The notes below the pieces were generated by a model that saw only the letters and a program-made list of their open reading frames with translations, was not told where the DNA came from and made no database searches. This document shows, one piece after another, positions 33,889 through 44,831 of a DNA stretch of 64,000 nt (its first letter is position 1; each line of letters begins with the position of its first letter). A program made the translations under genes and the position numbers. The DNA lies in the NCBI GenBank assembly GCA_033725935.1, contig MU867060.1, positions 1,020,922-1,084,921 of the forward strand, written 5' to 3'. The DNA comes from Cladorrhinum sp. PSN259. Lineage: Eukaryota; Ascomycota; Sordariomycetes; Sordariales; Podosporaceae.

Positions 33889-35709
33889 CTTGGAAAAAAG
33901 CTATGTGTGTGATGTGATGTGGTATTGTCAATATCAAAGAAATAATATAATATAAAAATGCAGAATATAAAAAGTGCTTTTTTCGCCTCTTTCACTTATA
34001 TATGTACAAAAAGACTAGATATGTCCCCGCACATCATGGGGTTTCCTTGTCACATCTTTTTCGATATCGGCGCGGGGGAGGAGGCTCCATCGCCTGTTCA
34101 AGTCGTCATTTTTAGGGCGTGTCAAGAAAAATTCAAAATATCCACTTCAAGGAAAGGCTCGCGATTGATTTGAATCTTCTAGAATGAGTATCAAGTGGAT
34201 GGGGAAGTGGATGATTACTTTTATGGACAATGATGAGAGAACGATTATACTTTTCCAATCCAAATTTTGGTTGCAGATGATGCGACAAAGGAAAAATCTG
34301 ACAGGGATGCAGGGACGACCTGCAGATGTCAAAATTCACTCCACCCATTATGTCAACGTCTTGATCCCTCCTTTGCTGTAGCCGACTCGGTATGTTCAGA
34401 ACTGGGATGACAGATTAATTGGATTGTTACAGCTAGGTACGAGAAATGTCTTTAGCACACGATAAGAAGAGAAGAAGAAGAGAACCTCGAAAAGAAGAGG
34501 GGGGGGGGGGGTTATAGTTGCTGGGTTGTGGAGACAATCATGTGCTTTGTGCATTCCAGAATGGGTGTCACTTCCACGTTCCGGCGCCAGTCTTCGACTT
34601 GAGTTGGATGCCGCTTCCAGGTTTGTTCACTAGAGCGAATGACTTGCGAGAAAACACTTGCCGAGTTCGGTTTGACTTTGATTCTTGCGCTGTGCGGCGG
34701 GAAAGAGGGCAGTGATCATATGGGCATGGAAAGCCCCTACAAAGAGCAGTTGCACTTGCCCCGAGATAGCTCAATGTAGACACTGGGCTGTTGCCATCTG
34801 ACACTCCTGTGAACTTCGGAAAAGCGAATGCATCGTTAGCAGTTGCCTGATATGGCGAATCTAGCAAGAACTAGCATTCGTTCCTGCTTTGCTCTATACC
34901 AACACAAACTTGACCGTGCCAGGAACTGGCAACTGTTTGGGACTTTCCAACGCATGGGTTAGGGTTGTGGCAATGTTTACTACCCTCGCTACCCCTGAGT
35001 TTCCGAGACAACCAAAGTCCATCAAATGTGAACGAGGAAATTCCACAAAATAGCAAACGGTACATCGGGATAGTATTAGAGCAATTATTCCTTTTACCAT
35101 TATATCACCACCTCTGGTGATATTAAGGGGACTGGCTAGGATGAGATGTACTCTTGGTTTGAGTGATGCGGCTTGGCCGATCTGAGTGTGTGTTTGGCAT
35201 CTTATCGCCTAGATGGTATGAGTAGACGCAAGAGTAGTCGTTGCGCCTGATGAATCACTTTCGCAACTTGTGGGACATGCTGGAACTCCGATTCGTGTTC
35301 AGGTCCATCATGTGCTTGTGAAAAAGGTGCTGGAAGTTACTGTCACGCTCAGCGTATGAGCAAAACCCGTGTTTCTGTAGTGCATTTTGTGAAGACGTCC
35401 TCGGATCGCTGATATTGGGCTGCTATAGGCACGGGCTGGATAAGCTTTATTTTTCTGTCTTTGCCCAGTGCCACTGGTATCCATGATGAGTATTGTGACC
35501 AAATCCACCGCAGAGAGTTTGAGGCCACAGACTATTCTGCCCAAGGTGATAGTAGATCGCGGCCGCAATCTAGAGTAGCGCAGAATAGTTATGGTTCTTA
35601 GTTCTCGACAGGTATTGGCGTAGTCTTGAGGTTTTCCTCTACTGACCCAGGCAGTCCAGTCAAGCTGTTGGGTGATTTGCGTGTTTCAGCACCGCAACGT
35701 AATACGCAA
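33889..35709. other. Intergenic region with purine tract and 13-G run
   Basis: 1.8 kb between two minus-strand genes, with no convincing coding frame. A GA-rich purine tract (about 34465-34498) runs directly into 13 consecutive G (34499-34511). The rest is ordinary mixed sequence. Confidence 0.5.
34499..34511. repeat. Poly-G run, 13 bp
   Basis: Thirteen uninterrupted G on the plus strand after a GA-rich tract. A matching 13-G run is at 53474-53486, and much longer G and C runs adjoin the two N gaps. Confidence 0.9.
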
Positions 35710-36519
35710 TCATCCCGTCACCTCGCTCAACAACCTCGACACCGTGACGGCCTCATAACCCCTCCTCTTCAGTTCGGGTAACACTCTTCTGAGCATCGGC
35801 TCTGTCCAGGACCTCCGATCATGGCAAATGATGATTCCGCCAGGGCTCAACATGCTCAGTATGTGCCTCGCATTGACCCACGAGTATCCAATCTGTGCAT
35901 CGTGTGGGTATATGCTGCCGAGCACAAGCCTATATCCCAACTTCCTCATCATTTTTCTAATCGGCTCGCTGAAAAACCCGCTGCCAGGCCGATAATATCT
36001 TGTCCGCCCTTCGCGCGGCGGCTCCTTCCCTTCGGCCTTGTAAGCAGCATCAATCATCGCCTGAACTCTCTTGATCTGCGCTTCCAATTCTTCAATCCCC
36101 AACTCTCTGGCCGGCTCGTCGCGCATACCATGGTTGGCGAGCTCATGGCCTCCCCTCACTATCTCTCGTAGGATATCTTCCCTTCCAGCGACCTGCGAAC
36201 CAATTACAAAAAATGTTGCATGCGCGCCGCCAGCCGCGAGGGCGCTCAAGATCTCGCGGGTGTGATCGGACGGCGCGTCATCGATAGTCAATGCGACGAG
36301 TTTCTTGGAGGAAGGAAGCCATATTCGAAAGAGAACATCGGTCCAACGGTGGGAGAGGTAACGGATAAGCGGCGATGGTGGCTTGTATACCGCATAGAGT
36401 GGGAGGAAGACGAGGAGAAGGATGAGCAAAAGAAACAGTAGGGTCAACATTCGGCGGCGGCGGGCGCGACGCCCGTGGGGTAGACGGAGAAGCCGCGGGA
36501 GAGATGGAATGTGTAGCAT
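35710..36519 (-). CDS. Membrane-anchored polysaccharide (chitin-type) deacetylase
   Basis: Single exon, 269 aa. An Arg-rich cytosolic N-terminus (HGRRARRRR) precedes a transmembrane helix at about 24-45, giving a type II protein with the catalytic domain outside the cytosol. NodB-homology motifs: LTIDDAP with D80/D81 (motif 1), HELANHGMRDEP with H130 (motif 2), RYYRPGSGFFS (about 174-183, motif 3) and IIICHDRRS with H233 (motif 5). The second metal-binding His of the usual H-x3-H is replaced in this HGMRDE form. Such enzymes remove acetyl groups from chitin or related GlcNAc polymers of the wall. No signal-peptide cleavage site or chitin-binding module is seen. Activity is not assured given the altered motif 2. 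Confidence 0.9.
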   Translation of the reverse strand: MLHIPSLPRLLRLPHGRRARRRRMLTLLFLLLILLLVFLPLYAVYKPPSPLIRYLSHRWTDVLFRIWLPSSKKLVALTIDDAPSDHTREILSALAAGGAHATFFVIGSQVAGREDILREIVRGGHELANHGMRDEPARELGIEELEAQIKRVQAMIDAAYKAEGKEPPREGRTRYYRPGSGFFSEPIRKMMRKLGYRLVLGSIYPHDAQIGYSWVNARHILSMLSPGGIIICHDRRSWTEPMLRRVLPELKRRGYEAVTVSRLLSEVTG

Positions 36520-37765
36520 TTAATCAGTGCTGTTTGTCGGGAGAAAAAGAAATCATCATCATCTTTGTGTAATTGGACAATTGTCTTTGAGGAAAGGAGC
36601 TTGCAAAGAGGATGGGAAATGACCATCGAAGGTGCAGCTTTAGGGGTAAACGCGCTGATAACGATAAGCTCTGAAATTCTGGAGCTGAAGTGGGGCTTTA
36701 TAAGGGCAATTCCTGAGAGGGCTGGTTGGAGTAGGCCAGCTCAATATCGCACTCATTTCCTGCCTTTTACCGGATGTGACCGTGAGTTGGCCTCATATAC
36801 TCCATTTCCCAATCTTTGGCACACACTGTCTGGCACGTCCAGAATTCGATTCTTCTTTTTGTCACTTTTTTTTTCTAACCCATTTTCATTCCTTGCTTCC
36901 ACATGTATCTTCTTATGATTGAAATATCATTCTCCGTTCTTGTTTTTGTTCATTTCTCGGTTCTGGCAGATAATTATTGAGTGTTGACGATTATTCTGAT
37001 ACAAACAGAAGCCACAGCACTCTCATCCACACAAACGCAGAGGGCTTCTCAACGAAGATTGCGATTCTCATGAGTATCAGTGGGATTGACAGCCAGGTTT
37101 CCCCAGACAAACAATTCTCTTGCATGTGGGTGAGGCCCACCAATTGCCGGTGTCAGTCAGATACGTAGATGCTTGGTGTTTTCCTTGTTGAACCTTGATG
37201 GCCATTCTTCAACAGAGCTTCGCAAACATGCAGGTGCACCTCTTTTGAGTTGCCATTGACAAACTGAAGTTGCTCTCATCAATCATAAGTTATAACCTCA
37301 ACATCGCTTGCCACCTCCTCGTGCACACAGCCAGCTTATTGGGACAAACTCCATGCGGGGTCCCGGTACCCGGATATGCGCTGCCGGGTTCTAGCTCCAA
37401 AAATGCAACCTCGGTTCGCGCCCAGCCTTCTTCACGGCGTCCTAGCCTGCCTCGGCCTTTGTTCAGAAGTAATTGTAGAACAGAGGATGTGATTCTGGGG
37501 AAGTTCGTTACTTGAGCTGGTGTTCGTGTGCCATTTGTGTCATTTGTCTTCAGAACAGCGATTTGATTGGTTGCTCGAGGTGGAAACCGGGCAGCTAGCG
37601 AAGATACCTAGGCCAAGTAGCGGTGGCGGGGACCAGTTAACCTGTTTGGGGTACCTGACTCTGGGGAAATCGGATTCCACGACGAGAGGGGGCTGGCGAC
37701 AGCATATCAACAATCAACAAACCACCATCTCCCCTCCCAACAACGATTAGGCTCGCGCAGACACT
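36520..37765. other. Divergent promoter region
   Basis: 1.25 kb between the deacetylase (-) and APH-like (+) genes. A T-rich block lies at about 36850-36880. No gene or known regulatory motif could be assigned. Confidence 0.5.
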
Positions 37766-39077
37766 ATGGCCGGACGAGTGCGCCAACCCATCAATATTGG
37801 TTCGCTGGAGAAGTGGCTTTGGAAGAATGTGCCCGAGATTGAGGCGCCCCTGGAAGTCAGACAGGTAAATGCTCCCATCCTTCACCTTCTCAGCATCAAC
37901 TTGCACTAATCATCCGCTCGAAGTTTGGTTTTGGCCAATCCAACCCAACTTATCAATTGACGGCAGCCGACGGCAAGCACTATGTCCTGCGAAAGAAGCC
38001 TCCTGGAAGGCTGGTCTCCAAGACTGCTCACAAGGTTGAGCGCGAGTACCGCATCATCTCGGCTCTCGAAAACACCGATGTGCCTGTTCCGAAAGCCTAC
38101 TGCCTGTGCGAAGACTCTGACGTGATTGGCACCCCATTTTACATCATGGAATTTTTGGACGGGCGCATCTTCGAGGATCCCATCATCCCTAATGTGCTTC
38201 CGGACCATCGTGCCGCTATATGGGCCGATGCGGTGCGCACCCTCGCCAAGCTGCATCGCATCGATCCCAAGTCGGTAGGCCTCGAGAATTTCGGCAAGCA
38301 TACGGGTTTCTATACTCGCCAGGTAGACACGTGGCGCGGCATCTGCAACGCCCAGGCTGCTGTAGAGGATGTAGAGACCAGCATCCCCGTTGGCCCGCTC
38401 CCTCACTTCTCAGAGCTGATGGAGTTCTTTGCCGATGAGAGCCAGCAGCCCGCTGACAAGGGAACCCTGATTCATGGTGATTTCAAGATTGATAATCTCG
38501 TTTTCCACAAGACTGAGCCAAGAGTGATTGGAATCCTGGAGTGTGTACCCTCCTCCCCTTAGAGTTCCCAAACCCACCACCTGTCATGATGTGATGATGA
38601 AAACGCTAACACTTTTCCTTCTCTCTCTCTCGATGCAGTTGGGAAATGTCTACCATAGGCCACCCTTTTTCCGACCTCTCCAACCTCCTGACTCCTTACT
38701 TCACAGCCCGCCTCGACCCTTCGCGGTCTGTCAATGTCCACCCAGGCTTTCTGCCCAGAAAAACCCATGGGCTTCCAACCCCAGATGAGATCACCTATCT
38801 CTACTTTAATGTTGTTGACCCGCCTGCGAGAAAGGACAACTTGACATCAGCCGTCGAGCTTTCTCTGCAGCGTGAGAGGGATCGCGAGATGCAGTGGGCC
38901 ATGGCTTTTAACATCTTTAGGCTTTCGGCCATTTGCCAGGGTATTGCCGCGAGGCAGGCCGGGAGACAGGCTAGCAGCGAGCAGGCAAGGAGGTACGGAG
39001 ACGCAAGGCATTCACTTGCCGAGTATGCTTGGGACCTGGTTGAGGGGGTTGCTAGGACGAGACAGTCGAGGTTATAA
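37766..39077 (+). CDS. APH-family phosphotransferase (ACAD10/11 N-terminal-like)
   Basis: Three exons: 37766-37864, 37924-38540 and 38639-39077. Introns are 59 and 98 bp. The product is 384 aa. Protein-kinase-like fold of the aminoglycoside-phosphotransferase family, closest in look to the kinase part of ACAD10/ACAD11 (recently linked to 4-hydroxyacid breakdown). Seen: a nucleotide-loop region FGFGQSNPTY created by the first splice, the VLRKKPPG strand, the catalytic LIHGDFKIDNL with H217, D219 and N224, and the metal-binding D239 in GILDWEMSTIGHP, which is split by the second intron. No acyl-CoA dehydrogenase domain follows, so the kinase part stands alone, as is common in fungi. Substrate not readable from sequence; antibiotic resistance is not implied. 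Confidence 0.92.
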
Positions 39078-40376
39078 ATGTTCTACTTCCTACGTTTGTT
39101 TTTTGCGCTATAAAGCAGATCAGAGCACAGCATGGCAGGCGCATGATGTACCTTGTTTCTTTTCATTCTTGTTATCTTGTATTTTGATATTTAAAATCGA
39201 TCATTTTTTTATTTTATTTTGGCAACTGAAACACCTAAATAAGCAGTGTCCGACTAATTTTTTGTAACTTATAATTCCATGTATCAAATAATATCCGACT
39301 GTTTATTTGGTCTTTCGTTACATTGTGTCCCTATAAGGATATACAAGATTTTCTTCTCCCCATTCTTGACAAACAAAACAAACATTTAAATCATCAGAAT
39401 CTCAAACTAAAATACCAAAACAAACAAAGCACTTCACACAAAGTCATGTCAATTCAAAAACAAAACAAACAAACAAACAGAGCAATAAGAATCAGAATAT
39501 AAAGAAACTCGTCATCATCAATTTCAATTTCATGAAGAACTTATACTTCACATCTCGCTTTAAAGAAAGGGGGAAGAAAATTCTGTTCCTCCAAATTTCC
39601 AGACTCAAGGGGGCAATTTTGCATTCTTTCTTTGCCGCTACTAATAACCACCGACAGCAGTAGTACTCTCAATAACACAAAACAAAAAGAGAGCAGAGAT
39701 GTGAGAAACGAGGGAGAAAACAAAAACAAAAGCATAAAAAGCATAAAAAACAAACGCTTCCTGTAATCAACAGCCCCTAAAGCTTGTATGTGTGTGTGGG
39801 TGATTCGTTTCTCATATCTCCACCCCATCTCGTGTATCCATACTCCGCTTCTCTCCTTCATCATTCACTCACGCTTGCTTTTTTGGTCGTTCCATGCTCG
39901 AACGAACCATATAGGTCTCCCGGACCTACTAAGAACATACTCGTCCGGTTGAGAAATGAAAAGTCACCCTGTTCCTTCCCGAATGCAGAAACAGAAGAGT
40001 CATCATGTTGAGCAAACGAAACGAGTATTATCCCTCTCCATCCCAGCCGCCCCCCGCAAAAAAAAAAAAAAAAACGCCTGTAATTCACGCTGAACCATGT
40101 CATGTAAAACCAATCCACCATCCCTAATGACCATGATGTCGAATAGTCCTTTCGACGAAGACAAAATAAGAAAGAAAACAATCTGTATTGACACGAATGT
40201 CGTTATTCGCAGAAAGTAAAACAAAATTCGTAGAGGGGTTGTACTGTGAATGGCAGGATCTATAATGCCGAACCAAGATAAAAAAAACCCCCAAAAAAAG
40301 AGAGGAGAAAAACTTTCGCGAGGCGTTGTTCGTCTTTATCACCGAAATCGAAGGACCGGCCGGCTTATATCGAGGA
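39078..40376. other. Convergent 3' intergenic region
   Basis: 1.3 kb of AT-rich 3' UTR-like sequence between the APH-like (+) and RING (-) genes. AACAAA-rich repeats occur near 39370-39480 and a long A-run at about 40058-40074. No gene was recognised. Confidence 0.5.
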
Positions 40377-43085
40377 CTATGGATATAATGAGTTCGGCGG
40401 ATTTGATGTGGCTAGATTAGTCGACGAGGTGGGAGGATTTGACAAGTTCGTTGGGGTAGAGGTGCTCGATTCGGCTACTTGAGGGGTCAGGGGTGAGGCG
40501 CGTGTGCTGCCGTTGACCACCGGAGCATGAACACGTCTGCCGTTGCCAAAAGCGGGAGGCGTCGGCACCATGGATTGTTGTAATGGCGGCGGGATATAAA
40601 AGCCATGCCCATCAGGATTTGGCATACCCGGGCGCTGCTGGTTCATTCCAGAAAATGGGCCAAACGCTGGCGGCGCTGGGTATTCCACAGCTCGCCCAGG
40701 ACCGTTCAGGCTGTTTCCCATACCTTGGATAACAGGTGGTGGGCCAGATTGCGGCTGCCGCTCGAAAAGAGGCCCTGTTAGCATCGGAACATCACCACGT
40801 TCAAATGAGTCGAGACGATGACGGAAAAAATGGGAAATTACCCGGAGTTGTGATGATCCTTGAATCGGGTGCGCGGACCCCGAGGTTGGGGGGTGATACG
40901 GTACGCCACCAGAGCCAAAGACAGTAGACTCGCTGTGTCGTGGTCTAGTCCTCCGGCTATTTTCAGAGGCCTCAGAAGGAGGAGACCGCCGCTCTCCCGT
41001 CTGGGGCCATCCAGATCTTGGGGGACTGGTCTCAGATCGTGTTGCCGCCCCGCGTTCGAACGAGGTTGGAATTGCTTGAGAAGCGCCGGGTTGCCGTGGA
41101 GGATATCCCATGGATCTAAAGAATCAGTTTACCTAGTGAGTGAGATGCTCAAAATGCACATGTATACGGGGCCAAGGCAGAAAAACTCACGAAAACTCTG
41201 GCCGTGTGATGCGCTCTCTCCTGATGAGGTCTATCATGGCGTTACTACCAGCAGGGAGGACGATTTCAGACTGAAGCTTGTCTCGGCAGTAGGGGCAGCT
41301 ATCTGATTCCTTGAACCACTTTTTGATGCAATGATCTCCAAAGACGTGCTTGCACTTTGGGAGTCGAAGTGGCTCCTCATTGATTCCCTCTGGGCTCTCT
41401 ACGCCGAAGTCATTGTAGCAAATCACGCAAGCTATTCCGCCGGTCAGCACTTGGTAACAAGAAACACGTGGGGTAGACTTACTTCTCTCCTTTTCAGGGA
41501 GATCGGCGATTTGGACGCTCTGGAGCTCCCGTATAGCCCTCTTAGTTGCTACTCGCTTCGAAGCATCCAATTGGCCGCGGAGCATTTGATAGCCACGGAG
41601 ATTGCCGCTTTCGGCATTAAGAATGTAGCGGAGCGTCTCCTCGTCATCTTCTTCGTCTGGATTGTAGTCGTCGTCGTCACTGTCGTCTGAAGGCATGCCA
41701 CTACCAAGGTGGGCTGCCAAAATCTCGCTTCTAGCAATGTGACGAGTGACTGTCAGTCTATCACCAGCACCAGGCGTTCCCCAGTTTGGTTGGCCTGTTG
41801 GCGGGGGCCGTGTTCGCGGCATGGTCACAGGAGGAGCATATGCTTCCCGAGTTGGTCCAGCAGGAGGAGGTGGGTTAGGATTACTCGTAGGGGCCGGCGG
41901 AGGAGCACGGGTGGTCGTCGTCGGCGCACTCGTTGGATTTGGGACACTCGGGGGACTCGGACCACTTGCGGCAGGCGTAGAGAGCGAGCCAGTGGGACTC
42001 GACTCCCCGGAGCTTGTCATGGCGGTGTCGACCGACTCTGCACGGGGATCTTGCGTCGACATGGCGGGCAACCGGTGGGGTGGGGATCGGCTGGAGGAAG
42101 GACGGTTAAAAGAAGATCTGTGGGCAGAGTTGCGGCTGAGAGGACCCCGACTCAGATGGCCACGAGCAAGACCGGAGCCGCGGTGAGTGGTGTGGTGGTT
42201 GCGAGCAAACGACAGCTGGGACGGGTCCCGGTCAAAGCTGAAATTTCTCGGACCTGATGGGACGCCGGTGGGCTGACTCGGCTGGCCTGGCTGCCGAAAG
42301 TTTTGGTTTTGGCTTTGTTGGTGGCTCGAGGAAAGCGCTGGGAATCTTTGTGGCGGGGTAAAAGTCCCCGATGCAGGAAAGCCCCCCAAAAAGCCAGACG
42401 CACCGGCTTGGGTAGCACCTGGCTGGAAAGAAGAGTTGGTGGGCGCGTCGAAGCTGTACGACGAAAAAGGCCCAGAAGGCTCTGTCTGCCTCGCAAATGT
42501 GCTGTAGTGGTGCGAGTAGCCCGAGGGGGTGCGCGAGTGTCCGTTGCTGGAAAGGGGCTGCGAGTGGGACATAGCACTGGAGAAGGAGTGGGAATGCGAG
42601 TGTGAGTGCAAACGGGGAGGCTGCGGCTGGGAAGAAGAAGACGACGAGGACACGGGCGGCCACGAAAAGTCAGAGACCGGGGCGGGATTCCACGGGGACT
42701 GTGATGGGTTAAGTGGGAGAGATTGGTCAAAGAGGAGGTGGTGCGGGATGTTGCTGCTGCTGTTATTGCTGGCAGTGTTTGCCGTTTGTTCTGGATTGCC
42801 ACGGCTGGAAGAGGGGTGAGACATGTGCATGGACGAGTCCTGGTTCAGATTTCCAAGTCCATATGGATGCAATGGATGAGGGAGTGTTGATGGGGGGTGC
42901 ACACGAGGATGCCCGGCCGGGTACGGGTGCGGTCCAGCGTGCTCTGCCCGGAAGAACGGACATCCCTGAGGTTGCAGTGGCGGCCCTTGTGCGTGCGTCT
43001 GTGGTTGTGTACGGGCTGGTCCTGGGCCATGAGCGTGTCCTTCTTCGCCCATTGGCTGTTGCATCGCATAGTCCATTCGGTCCAT
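40377..43085 (-). CDS. RING-type E3 ubiquitin ligase with long disordered flanks
   Basis: Exons 43085-41483, 41431-41191 and 41115-40377, with introns of 51 bp (GTAAGT...TAG) and 75 bp (GTGAGT...TAG). The product is 860 aa. The first splice joins EKER to TCVICYNDF and completes the RING: CVIC, then LPKCKHVFGDHC, then CPYC. The zinc-ligand position normally Cys/His after H-x-F is Gly here, though a His precedes the next Cys. Upstream are about 450 residues rich in Ser, Pro, Gln, His; an acidic DDSDDDD patch and a helix ending in QIADLPEKER precede the RING. About 245 Pro-rich residues follow it. This layout recalls the nuclear quality-control ligase San1 (inference). An additional in-frame 87-bp intron (40755-40841) is possible and would remove 29 residues. 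Confidence 0.87.
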
Positions 43086-44140
43086 GTTGAAGATTCTACG
43101 GGTTGCGGGTGGCAGTCAGCGGCTGCCGACCCTCAGGTTAGAACAGATACCCCTGAAAGGCTCGAGATACGCAGCCTGAAGAGATCAGGTTGCTGTTGCC
43201 TTTCAGGTTTCCCTGCCTTCACGTCCACGCTTTTTCCAGCTCCCAACAGTTCCAGCTTCCCAGGTTTCGCTCGTCCTTGCTCTTTTCCTGCCCTTCCCCG
43301 TGAATGTCTTCTCCAACAAGTTTATAAGTGTTGTAAATCAAGGTTCAGGAGGTGGAGTCTGAGAAAGTCGGTAGATCCCAGTCGAGCGGAGCAATACTTG
43401 TTAAGTGTCTTTCGGTGTTGTTCGTGGATTGTTGCTTCCTCCAAAGTTGGTGCAAGAGCAACAGAAAGTTGAAGTTCCAGTGTCTTTTTTTAAAAGGCAG
43501 CGTAATGAAGATCGGCCAAGACGGCGGCGCGGGTGGGAGAGGGGCTCGGTGTGCTGCTAATTCCGGAGGCTTTCTTCTCAGTCTCGTCCCATCGAAGCGG
43601 ATGACTCGGCGCTCGAGATGTAAGTTATGATGTACCTCCCGGTGATTCCGATTTTGACCTCCGGCAGCTATGCAATAAGTACAAATTTTGCTTTTGCAGC
43701 GGACGCTAAAAATCCAACCCAAAAAAACCGAAAGTCAGCTCCCATCCGAGTTACAAGGCGACTCCGGAGTCCACGTTTAGTAATCTCATGATTCTTCTAC
43801 AGCGAGATCCCAACAATTTCATCATCAGACACTCACTCGAGCAAAATAAGAAAGCAAAAAATGACCTCAGAGGTGGATACGAGATGGCGGTGGTGGTGAG
43901 GATGAAGGATGAAACTGCAAGTAAGATGGTGATAATGTTTGATGGTCAGCTCGGGACCCGAGGTTTGGAAATTGGTGAGCGGAAGGGAGAGAGAAGCAAA
44001 GAGAGGCTGCGGGACAGGGACGGGGATGGGCAGTCGGTTTTGTATCTCCAGGTTGGGACATCAAAGACAGGGCAAAGCCAGAAGCGGAGATGCTGGGGGG
44101 AGGGGATGTACATTAATGTCAGGTATGCCCGTATGGAACT

Positions 44141-44168
44141 ATGGATGGATGGACGGATGGCCGATGGA
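44141..44168. repeat. Imperfect GGAT microsatellite
   Basis: ATGGATGGATGGACGGATGG followed by a diverged unit. A second, similar array is at 44804-44831. Confidence 0.8.
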
Positions 44169-44803
44169 GGGGGTGTGAAAACACACACACCAGGGCGGAA
44201 GCAAAGCAAGGCAAGGCACCTACCACACAGTATTACTTTATTAACTTGGTCCAGTCAAGCAACAAGCTCGTTCGGGCCATGTCGACGGGAGCCAGGCTGG
44301 GCTGGGCTGGTCATGTCAGGTCAGGTCACCGAGTCACAAGAAGAGAGCAAAAAGAGCAGCACCCGCAATCAAAACTCGCCTTTGGTGACGCTAATAAAGA
44401 GACCTATCTCGCATCGACATGCCAGGCAGGGTTCCGACTATTTAAGAGCCCAAAGGTATCCAGCATCCAAGCAGGGGTGCGAGGCCGGCAGGACTTATAC
44501 TGCATGTATACAAGTGTGGACTGTTGTACCGATAAGGAATCAATGGCGTCGCAGCAAAACGCGCTGAACAAAGCCGAAAGGGTTGATTTCCCGTGTTCGT
44601 CAGTCGGTGCCAAAACATGCCCGCCCAGTGGCCTGCAAAAGCAGGTCGCTAGAAGCGGGGGAGCGCAGGGAGGGGTGGCCGCCAGTAAAACACCCCCCAA
44701 CCCCAACCTGCGCTGGTTGATGGCTGGTCGTCGTCAGATGCCCATCACCACCCTGCCTTGTTACCCGCATCCATGAAAGTGTGCTTCCGAATATGCACTG
44801 GTC

Positions 44804-44831
44804 GATGGATGGGTGGATGGACGGATGGATG
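44804..44831. repeat. Imperfect GGAT microsatellite
   Basis: GATGGATGGGTGGATGGACG followed by GATGGATG; the same unit as the array at 44141-44168. Confidence 0.8.

Noticed and set aside
32647..33912. 421-codon open frame on the plus strand
   Set aside because: It lies wholly antisense to the Cys/Met PLP enzyme, whose motifs are unmistakable; its Val/Leu/Gly/Pro-rich translation is a by-product of codon bias.
40775..40841. 67-bp intron candidate in the RING gene ending at CTAACAG
   Set aside because: Its length shifts the frame and leads to an early stop, and the AG abuts the branch site; the 87-bp alternative ending at 40755 keeps the frame.
43788..44567. 259-codon open frame on the plus strand
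   Set aside because: It is the longest unassigned frame, but it reads through GGAT repeats, has arbitrary composition, no domain and no plausible promoter context.
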